Positions 6,902 to 16,906 of a DNA stretch of 16,906 nucleotides are shown here, piece by piece (the first letter of the stretch is position 1; each line of letters begins with the position of its first letter). The notes beneath the pieces are model-generated. The model searched no databases. It was not told the origin of the DNA and saw nothing but the letters and a program-made list of their open reading frames with translations. Source of the stretch: Deltaproteobacteria bacterium (lineage in GTDB: Bacteria > Desulfobacterota > Syntrophia > Syntrophales > UBA2210); the NCBI GenBank assembly GCA_016935935.1, contig JAFGPZ010000064.1, positions 1 to 16,906 of the forward strand. Direction: 5' to 3'. The translations under genes and the position numbers were made by a program.

Positions 6902-8236
6902 ATGACAACAAAAAAACAAGATGCGGTTCTGCAAATAGTGAGAGACAATAATGTCAAGTTTATACGTCTCTGGTTCACCGATGTCCTTGGGTTTTTAAAA
7001 AGTTTTACTATCACACCACGTGAATTGGAGGGGGCCTTTGTAGAGGGAATGGGATTTGATGGATCATCAATTGAGGGATTTGCCAGGATTGAAGAAAGCG
7101 ATGTCATTGCAAAGCCTGATGCAAACACCTTTACCTTGCTCCCGTGGCGAACAAACGATGAGGCAAAAGTAGGAAGGATGTTCTGTGACATACTTGAACC
7201 GGATGGAACCCCTTACAAAGGAGATCCGCGATTCGTGCTGAAGAGAATACTCAAGAATGCAGCTGATATGGGATATACATTTTATGTAGGACCTGAACTT
7301 GAGTATTTCTATTTCAAGGATGCATCAGACAATCCCCAGATTCTCGACCACGGCGGATATTTTGACCTGACACCCCTCGACGTGGCCAGTGATATGAGGC
7401 GAGATACCATTCTTACCTTGGAAAATATGGGTATCAAGGTAGAGTACAGCCACCATGAAGTGGCCCCCAGTCAGCATGAGATCGACTTGAGATACACCGA
7501 TGCACTTTCCATGGCAGACGCAGCAATGACATATCGCCTGGTGGTAAAAGAGATGGCACTCAAGCATGGCATATACGCAACCTTCATGCCCAAACCACTC
7601 TTCGGAGAAAACGGTAGTGGTATGCACGTTCACCAGTCACTTTTCAAGGGAAACGAAAATGCCTTCTTTGATTCCAAGGGCAAATATTACCTTTCCGGTA
7701 TGGCAAAGAAGTATATTGCGGGATTATTGATGCACTCCAAGGAGATATGTTCCATAGTTGCCCAGTGGGTCAACTCCTACAAACGACTGGTTCCGGGATA
7801 CGAGGCACCGGTCTACATCTCTTGGGCACAGAGAAACAGGTCTACACTGATACGAGTCCCCATGTATAAGCCGGGTAAGGCAATCGCAACCAGAATGGAA
7901 TACCGCTGTCCCGATCCGGCATGCAACCCCTATCTGGCCTTTGCAGTTATGCTAGCGGCGGGACTTAAGGGTATCACGGAGGGATATGAACTATCCGATC
8001 CCATAGAGGAAGATATCTTCGAAATGAAACCGGAACAGCGTGAAGCAAGAAATATTGACTCCCTGCCCGGGGACCTTGGTCAAGCTATACAGCACACGGA
8101 GAATAGTGAACTGGTGCGCGAAACGCTGGGAGAACATATCTTCAATAAATTTATCGACAACAAGAAACTGGAGTTTGATCAGTATCGAACACAGGTTACT
8201 AATTATGAGCTTAATAAATATATGCCCATCCTTTGA
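6902..8236 (+). CDS. glnA: Glutamine synthetase type I (GSI-alpha)
   Basis: Makes glutamine from glutamate, ammonium and ATP in the cytosol, probably as a dodecamer. At 444 aa it matches the length of Bacillus-type GSI-alpha. The beta-grasp N-domain includes FDGSSIEGF (52-60). The catalytic domain has the metal ligands Glu132/Glu134 in PELEYFYF, HHEVAPSQHE (184-193), NGSGMHVHQS (237-246), Arg318 in TLIRVP and RMEYRCPDPACNPY (331-344). Arg62 lies in FARIEESD, the position that mediates glutamine feedback inhibition in GSI-alpha enzymes. The place of the adenylylated tyrosine of GSI-beta (NLYDL in E. coli) is occupied by Phe373 (DIFEM), so adenylylation there is not possible. Control is therefore likely by feedback and by the sigma-54 promoter. 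The start is fixed by GGAGG (6890-6894), 7 nt upstream. It is the first gene of a seven-gene run. Confidence 0.97.
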   Translation: MTTKKQDAVLQIVRDNNVKFIRLWFTDVLGFLKSFTITPRELEGAFVEGMGFDGSSIEGFARIEESDVIAKPDANTFTLLPWRTNDEAKVGRMFCDILEPDGTPYKGDPRFVLKRILKNAADMGYTFYVGPELEYFYFKDASDNPQILDHGGYFDLTPLDVASDMRRDTILTLENMGIKVEYSHHEVAPSQHEIDLRYTDALSMADAAMTYRLVVKEMALKHGIYATFMPKPLFGENGSGMHVHQSLFKGNENAFFDSKGKYYLSGMAKKYIAGLLMHSKEICSIVAQWVNSYKRLVPGYEAPVYISWAQRNRSTLIRVPMYKPGKAIATRMEYRCPDPACNPYLAFAVMLAAGLKGITEGYELSDPIEEDIFEMKPEQREARNIDSLPGDLGQAIQHTENSELVRETLGEHIFNKFIDNKKLEFDQYRTQVTNYELNKYMPIL

Positions 8237-8241
8237 TATGC

Positions 8242-8961
8242 ATGGAAAATATTCTTATCATAATCCATGACAGTCACGAAGGGCCAGGCACATTGGGAAC
8301 GTTCCTGGAATCAACTGGTGCAGGAATAAGAACGATCAAACTGTACGAAAGTGATACCCTCCCTGACGATCCTCGCGACGTGGACGCAATAGTCTCAATG
8401 GGAGGACCGATGAGCGTATATGACGAAGAGATCTATCCCTTTCTCCGGCAGGAGAAGGAATTTCTCGCAAAGTCAATTGATGCCAATATACCTATCCTGG
8501 GAATATGTCTGGGCGCCCAACTGATAGCCAGTGCCTGTCATACGGAGGTCTTCATTGAGAGGGTACACGAGGTTGGGTGGAGTAAGGTTTCAATAACGGA
8601 AGAGGCAAAGCGGGATATTCTCTTCCAAGGTCTCTCGCGAACATTACGAGTCTTTCAATGGCACAAAGATGTCTTTGACATTCCCGAAGGCGCCACAATT
8701 ATCGCAACATCGAAAGCATGTCCAAATCAGGCATTTCGTTACAAAAATGCTTACGGACTTCAGTTCCATGTCGAGGTCACAAGGGATATGCTCGCTGAAT
8801 GGATGAAAGATGTCCCAGAAGGGGCGAAAATCCTCCGGGGACACAGCAGGATAGCACAGGAATTTGAAAGACAGGCTCAGACAATTTATTCGAACTTTTT
8901 ATGGCTTGCCGATATACGACAGCGAGCAGTCAAATCACTAAGGAAAACAAACGGGGATTAA
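8242..8961 (+). CDS. Class I (triad) glutamine amidotransferase, function unassigned
   Basis: A stand-alone GATase domain of the GMP-synthase-like type (239 aa) that should hydrolyse glutamine, or a gamma-glutamyl compound, to release ammonia. The catalytic triad is visible: Cys89 in the nucleophile elbow GICLGAQL, then His176 and Glu178 in QFHVEV. SMGGPMSVYDE (residues 52-62) is the oxyanion-hole region. No synthase domain is attached. The ATG at 8242 begins 5 nt after the glnA stop without a clear ribosome site, suggesting translational coupling; an in-frame TTG at 8233 overlapping the glnA stop is a less likely start. Position between glnA and the glutamate synthase genes suggests a role in glutamine handling, such as feeding ammonia to a partner or removing excess glutamine. 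That role is inference; the family alone does not define the acceptor. Confidence 0.88.
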   Translation: MENILIIIHDSHEGPGTLGTFLESTGAGIRTIKLYESDTLPDDPRDVDAIVSMGGPMSVYDEEIYPFLRQEKEFLAKSIDANIPILGICLGAQLIASACHTEVFIERVHEVGWSKVSITEEAKRDILFQGLSRTLRVFQWHKDVFDIPEGATIIATSKACPNQAFRYKNAYGLQFHVEVTRDMLAEWMKDVPEGAKILRGHSRIAQEFERQAQTIYSNFLWLADIRQRAVKSLRKTNGD

Positions 8962-8963
8962 AT

Positions 8964-10019
8964 ATGTGCGGCATCGTAGGAATAATAAACACAGACAGAG
9001 GCCTAATTGACGGAAGTCATATAAGAGAGGCCATGCGTATACAGAAGGACAGAGGGAACGGTTTGGGCGGCGGGTTTGCCGTCTATGGGGCCTATCCTGA
9101 AAATAAAAACAAGTATGCCTTTCATATTATGTATGAAGGCGATCGTCACAACCCGGTTATTCCTATGGTTGAAGATTTTCTCAGAAACAAGACAAAAATT
9201 TATCAGGCCGAGCAGATCCCTGTTTACCCAAACGATCGAATTCCTATGGGACCCTATTTTAAGCGATACTTCCTTAAACCTATTGCAGAATTTTTTAATC
9301 CCGACGAAACCGAAGAAGATTACATCGTCAGACTGGTCATGGACATAAACAGGATGGAAGGCGCCTTCGTCGTCTCTTCAGGAAAAAACCTGGGGGTTTT
9401 CAAGGGTGTGGGCTACCCTGAAGATATAGCCGATTACTTTGGAATCGAAGAATACAGAGGATACATGTGGGTAGGGCACAACAGATTCCCGACAAACACC
9501 CCTGGATGGTGGGGAGGAGCCCACCCATTCACCATCCTCGACAAGGCCGTTGTCCATAACGGAGAAATAACCAGTTACGGAACTAACATGAGGTGGCTCG
9601 AGATGTACGGGTACTATTGCCTGTTACAGACTGATACGGAGGTTATCTCCTACATCTACGACAAACTCTCGAGAAAGGACAAACTCTCAAAGGCAGATGC
9701 GTGTTATGTCATGGCTCCGTCACTTTGGGAGGAAATAGACAGAACCAAAAACGAAAAAATGAAGTACCTGAGACAGATTTATGGTTCGGCTATTGTGAAT
9801 GGCCCTTTTGGTATCGTTTTGACTCATAATGACGGGGCTATAGTTTTGAACGACAGAAACAAACTTCGTCCGGTCGTCTGCGCAAGGGCCGGCAGCACCT
9901 ACTATTCATCTTCGGAGGAGTGCAGTATACGTCTGTTATCCCCGGAAGTCGATGAAATATGGTCACCCAGGGGTGGGGAACCGGTCATCATAGATCTTCT
10001 CGAGGAGGTCGCGGCTTGA
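8964..10019 (+). CDS. Glutamate synthase glutaminase subunit (class II Ntn amidotransferase domain of GltB)
   Basis: Corresponds to the N-terminal glutaminase domain of bacterial GltB, here a separate 351-aa protein as in archaeal-type glutamate synthases. It should hydrolyse glutamine and pass ammonia to the FMN protein encoded next. The protein starts Met-Cys-Gly-Ile-Val-Gly, so removing Met1 exposes the nucleophile Cys2 without a propeptide. Other Ntn signatures are GHNRFPTNTPG (171-181, with Arg174), VVHNGEI (196-202) and TDTEVI (223-228). I chose the ATG at 8964 for this reason and because GGGGA lies about 7 nt upstream; an in-frame start at 8901 would bury the cysteine and overlap the previous gene. 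It begins 2 nt after the preceding stop, and its stop overlaps the next start. Confidence 0.92.
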   Translation: MCGIVGIINTDRGLIDGSHIREAMRIQKDRGNGLGGGFAVYGAYPENKNKYAFHIMYEGDRHNPVIPMVEDFLRNKTKIYQAEQIPVYPNDRIPMGPYFKRYFLKPIAEFFNPDETEEDYIVRLVMDINRMEGAFVVSSGKNLGVFKGVGYPEDIADYFGIEEYRGYMWVGHNRFPTNTPGWWGGAHPFTILDKAVVHNGEITSYGTNMRWLEMYGYYCLLQTDTEVISYIYDKLSRKDKLSKADACYVMAPSLWEEIDRTKNEKMKYLRQIYGSAIVNGPFGIVLTHNDGAIVLNDRNKLRPVVCARAGSTYYSSSEECSIRLLSPEVDEIWSPRGGEPVIIDLLEEVAA

Positions 10020-11551
10020 AAAAGACACAGAATCTCATGAAAAACAACTGGAAAATACTATCCCCCTTTCATCCTCAATTCGATATGACGAGGTGTGACT
10101 ATGAAAATGGATGTAATGTCTGTGTCCATGAGTGTTCCTTTGGTGAAATATCTCTGGCGCCCGTCAAGAGCAAGACAGGTGCTGTTGTGTATCGTCCGCA
10201 GGCAAACTTGACGGCATGCAACGCCTGTCAGCGGTGCGCAAAGATGTGTCCGCACAATGCCATTCACATCGTATCGCAACCGATGCATACCTCTCATGGC
10301 TACTGGACGCATTACCATGTAAACAATATATGGAGACAGGCCAGACAGGAAGGGGGAATCCTCCTTGTTGGAACGGGAGCCACTGGTCCCCAGAAGAGAT
10401 ACTTTGATTATATGATGTTTGACGCCTGTCAGGTTACCAACCCTTCAATTGACCCGCTGAGGGAGCCAATGGAAATAAGGAGGTACCTGGGGACGAAACC
10501 CGATAGTTACGGCGGGGCAATAGGTCCCCAGCTGGAGCTGAAGGTCCCTGTCATGTTTGGAGCAATGAGCTTCGGAGCTGTGAATCTGAGGGTTCATGAA
10601 GCGGCGGCACGATCGACTCAGGCTATGGGCACTTACTGGAACACAGGAGAGGGTGGATTCCATAAGGATCTCAGAGAATATGGCAAAAATACAATCGTTC
10701 AGGTGGCTTCAGGCAGATTTGGAGTCGACGAAAGTTATCTCAAGGATGCCGCAGCAGTGGAAATCAAGATCGGGCAGGGAGCAAAGCCCGGAATCGGTGG
10801 ACATCTCCCCGGCGAAAAGGTTTCGGAAGCCGTTTCGAAAACCAGGATGATTCCACTCGGTTCCGATGCGCTTTCGCCAGCGCCTCATCACGACATATAT
10901 TCTATCGAGGATCTGAGACAGCTCATTTTTGCCATAAAGGAGGCAACGGACTATACCGTTCCCGTCTCAGTCAAGATTTCAGCGGTAAATAACGTGGCTC
11001 CTATTGCAAGCGGAATTGCCCGGGCCGGTGCTGATATAATCACCATAGACGGCTTCAGGGGAGGATCGGGTGCAACACCCCTCCAGATAAGACAGAACAC
11101 GGGGATACCGATAGAGTTAGCCATCTCCGCAGCAGACCGCCGACTGACAGAAGAAGGCATAAGAAATACCGTCAGCCTCGTAGCATCGGGAGGATTCCAG
11201 TCTTCCTCCGATGTCTTGAAGGCGATATGCCTCGGCGCCGATGCGGTCTATGTGGGAACACCGGTTTTAATAGCGCTGGGATGCAATGCGTGCCAGCGGT
11301 GTTTCACCGGAAAGTGTGCCTACGGAATCACGACGAACAAACCAGGCCTGGCCGAGAGAATCGATGTTGACGAAGCTACTCAAGCTCTGAAGAATCTGCT
11401 TAACGCATGGGCTGAGGAGATAATGGAGCTGATGGGGTCAATGGGTATCAGCGCCATTGAAGCACTTAGAGGCAACAGAGACAGGCTGAGGGGTGTCGGT
11501 CTTAACGAAGAAGAGTTGAAAATTCTAGGAATTAAACACGCCGGAGCCTGA
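10016..11551 (+). CDS. gltB: Glutamate synthase FMN-binding synthase subunit with N-terminal ferredoxin domain
   Basis: Forms glutamate from 2-oxoglutarate and channelled ammonia on FMN. The 511-aa protein opens with an Fe-S region: CysX5CysX2CysX3Cys at residues 27-40 and a classical ferredoxin motif CysX2CysX2CysX3CysPro at 68-79. The TIM-barrel synthase domain follows, with MSFGAVN and DGFRGGSGATP as FMN/substrate motifs. Near the end a cluster CysX2CysX2CysX4Cys (423-434) replaces the usual three-cysteine 3Fe-4S motif of GltB. The heptapeptide CNACQRC occurs in both the N-terminal and C-terminal clusters. The TTG start at 10016 overlaps the previous stop (TTGA) and has an ideal GGAGG 7 nt upstream; the ATG at 10037 lacks a ribosome site. 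The ferredoxin domain suggests electrons arrive through Fe-S clusters, presumably from the GltD-like protein encoded next. Confidence 0.93.
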   Translation: MKKTQNLMKNNWKILSPFHPQFDMTRCDYENGCNVCVHECSFGEISLAPVKSKTGAVVYRPQANLTACNACQRCAKMCPHNAIHIVSQPMHTSHGYWTHYHVNNIWRQARQEGGILLVGTGATGPQKRYFDYMMFDACQVTNPSIDPLREPMEIRRYLGTKPDSYGGAIGPQLELKVPVMFGAMSFGAVNLRVHEAAARSTQAMGTYWNTGEGGFHKDLREYGKNTIVQVASGRFGVDESYLKDAAAVEIKIGQGAKPGIGGHLPGEKVSEAVSKTRMIPLGSDALSPAPHHDIYSIEDLRQLIFAIKEATDYTVPVSVKISAVNNVAPIASGIARAGADIITIDGFRGGSGATPLQIRQNTGIPIELAISAADRRLTEEGIRNTVSLVASGGFQSSSDVLKAICLGADAVYVGTPVLIALGCNACQRCFTGKCAYGITTNKPGLAERIDVDEATQALKNLLNAWAEEIMELMGSMGISAIEALRGNRDRLRGVGLNEEELKILGIKHAGA

Positions 11552-11552
11552 C

Positions 11553-15370
<3,818 letters not shown>

Positions 15371-15401
15371 TTCGGTAAAACCAGAATGAGGAAATGGGTT
15401 A

Positions 15402-16906
15402 ATGATAGGGCACATGAACATATTGTATAATATAAGGCGCTTCAAGATCTCTATCGGGAAGAACCCCCAATCGGTGTCCTCTAACACGGTTGTTCTTTTC
15501 CCTCTCTACGAAGCCACCTTCAGTTGCGGTATTGCCGGCCTTCTGACAATAAAAGGGGCGTCCGATAGCGATGGTTTAACTGTAATCGAAAACATATCCC
15601 GTTGTTTTGAAACAATCAAAACCAATACACTGACAGAGAATCCGGGCAGGGAAGCCTTCGGTGATGACTATATGGGTGGCACCAGAATCCTGAGGGACAT
15701 GGATAAATATATCCTCAAGATAAAACAGGATTCATCCCTACAATATAGCATCTTCGAATCGGCAGAATCTGAAGAACTAACAGCCCTGTCAAGGGCAATG
15801 AATAAGCTTATCAAAAATGAAGAAGAATTAATAGACAGGATGGCAAGTTCCTTCTCCACGGTAGAGATGGAAAAGACAGGTAATTCTCTTACACTTTTGA
15901 AAGACGCTGCCTGGGCCCTTGAAGGTGATGTGCTGTCGAATATCGAAAACACTGTCTACCTTTCAGGGCAGAAAGACAAAAAATCCATATCCCTGGATGG
16001 ATTCAGAAAGTACAGAAACATCAATCTCCTTATTAATTCCCTTGACAGGCTGGAAGTCAGAGGTAGAGATTCTGCCGGTGTGCAGATTGCCTTCACTCTC
16101 AAAAACAGTGAAGGGCTGACAAAGGCAAGGGAAGAGATTGTGGACAGAGGTCTCTATGATCAATGGGAAATGAGAATGATCCCGGGCGATCTTATAGACG
16201 GTTCAATTCACATGTCTGATAAAACGCAAACAAAGAAAGGCCTTTCGACAATTTCCTTTACATATAAGAAGGCCTCCGTTACGGGGAAGCTGGGGGAAAA
16301 CGGCGGTTATCTTCGCGAAAGAATCAGAGCCGATCAGATACTTCACATCGTTATCAATGAAACAGCCGAATCGGACATGTATCTTGCACATACCCGGTGG
16401 GCATCAGTAGGCTCCATAACGGAAGAAAACTGTCATCCCATAAACAATTTTACACCTGTCGGAAATATAGCCTCCTTACCCTGCAAGGAATATCCACGCT
16501 ATGGCAGCGGAAACTGGTCGATCTCTGTCACACTCAATGGCGACATAGACAACTACGGCCTCCTGAGGACTCGGCTGGAAGGAGACGGCGAGGACATTAT
16601 AGGAAGGGGCGTGACAACAGATACCAAGATTATAAGTCTGCAGATAGAAAAATACCTTTACAGAGGGTATGACCTAACAGAGGCCTTTCGCCTGGCTCTC
16701 AATGATCTAGAAGGCTCCCATGCCATCGCAATGTACAGCACCATCGAACCTGAAAAGGTTTTTCTTGCTCTCAGGGGAAGCGGTCAATCACTGTACATAG
16801 GGCTCTGCGATAATCAATACATCTTCTCATCAGAGTTATACGGACTGGTTGAGGCAACGCCTTACTTCATAAAAATGGACGGTGAACGTGAAAGGATCGA
16901 AGGAAA
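15402..16906 (+). CDS. Large GlmS-like class II glutamine amidotransferase, 5' part (runs off the window)
   Basis: The frame stays open from the ATG at 15402 to the window end (501 codons). GAGGAA at 15388-15393 lies 8 nt upstream of the start, and the gene begins 31 nt after pyrG. Class II (Ntn) glutaminase motifs occur in GlmS order: CGIAGLL with the presumed nucleophile Cys42, LEVRGRDSAG ending at 226, LAHTRWAS (328-335), then LNGDIDNY, TTDTKII and LEGSHAIAMY. GlmS has about 25 residues between its Cys1 and the RGYDSAG motif; here there are nearly 180, so an insertion of roughly 150 residues (about 60-205) is present. A second insertion of about 65 residues lies between RGRDSAG and HTRWAS. 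The 41 residues before Cys42 look like a propeptide to be cleaved, as in GltB and PurF. A sugar-isomerase (SIS) half would be expected beyond the window but is not seen, so calling it glucosamine-6-phosphate synthase is inference. Confidence 0.82.
   Translation, partial: MIGHMNILYNIRRFKISIGKNPQSVSSNTVVLFPLYEATFSCGIAGLLTIKGASDSDGLTVIENISRCFETIKTNTLTENPGREAFGDDYMGGTRILRDMDKYILKIKQDSSLQYSIFESAESEELTALSRAMNKLIKNEEELIDRMASSFSTVEMEKTGNSLTLLKDAAWALEGDVLSNIENTVYLSGQKDKKSISLDGFRKYRNINLLINSLDRLEVRGRDSAGVQIAFTLKNSEGLTKAREEIVDRGLYDQWEMRMIPGDLIDGSIHMSDKTQTKKGLSTISFTYKKASVTGKLGENGGYLRERIRADQILHIVINETAESDMYLAHTRWASVGSITEENCHPINNFTPVGNIASLPCKEYPRYGSGNWSISVTLNGDIDNYGLLRTRLEGDGEDIIGRGVTTDTKIISLQIEKYLYRGYDLTEAFRLALNDLEGSHAIAMYSTIEPEKVFLALRGSGQSLYIGLCDNQYIFSSELYGLVEATPYFIKMDGERERIEG

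Noticed and set aside
15668..15952. Small minus-strand and other-frame ORFs between 15668 and 16672
   Set aside because: They fall inside the single long plus-strand frame from 15402 that carries ordered class II amidotransferase motifs.

Overview
This window carries nitrogen-assimilation and glutamine-using genes from what looks like a strictly anaerobic bacterium, most likely a deltaproteobacterium (Desulfobacterota, in the manner of Syntrophus or Smithella). The lineage is an inference from three things: a sigma-54 promoter with a NifA-like activator beside glnA, an iron-sulfur-rich split glutamate synthase of the archaeal/anaerobe type, and an intergenic repeat built like those scattered through such genomes. 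No tRNA, rRNA, CRISPR array, transposase or prophage gene was seen.

Left part (1-4800). A Glu/Leu-type glutamate dehydrogenase (+) lies behind a good sigma-70 promoter flanked by short repeats. It converges on two minus-strand genes: an aldolase of the dihydrodipicolinate synthase superfamily that resembles 4-hydroxy-2-oxoglutarate aldolase, followed by a hotdog acyl-CoA thioesterase. An 81-bp palindromic repeat sits in the convergent gap. Upstream on the minus strand is a 14-helix MFS exporter of the DHA2 type, with a probable terminator behind it. This part is mixed metabolism with no single pathway.

Right part (4800-16906). A NifA-like sigma-54 activator (GAF, AAA+, Fis-type HTH) is divergent from the exporter. 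It is followed by a -24/-12 promoter and a tight run of seven genes on the + strand: glnA (type I-alpha glutamine synthetase), an orphan class I glutamine amidotransferase, three genes for a split glutamate synthase, pyrG (CTP synthase), and the first 501 codons of a large GlmS-like class II amidotransferase that runs off the window. The glutamate synthase genes encode the Ntn glutaminase, an Fe-S plus FMN synthase protein, and a fusion of the GXGXG alpha domain, a GltD-like flavoprotein and a ferredoxin. The gaps are 5, 2, -4, 1, 35 and 31 nt, so this is very probably one operon.

Read as a unit, the operon makes glutamine, recycles it to glutamate by GS-GOGAT, and spends its amide on CTP and probably on an amino sugar or related product. 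Five of the seven products handle the glutamine amide through a glutaminase domain or depend directly on one. The least ordinary item is the GlmS-like protein: its presumed nucleophile Cys lies at residue 42 behind a propeptide-like leader, and two large insertions split its glutaminase domain.
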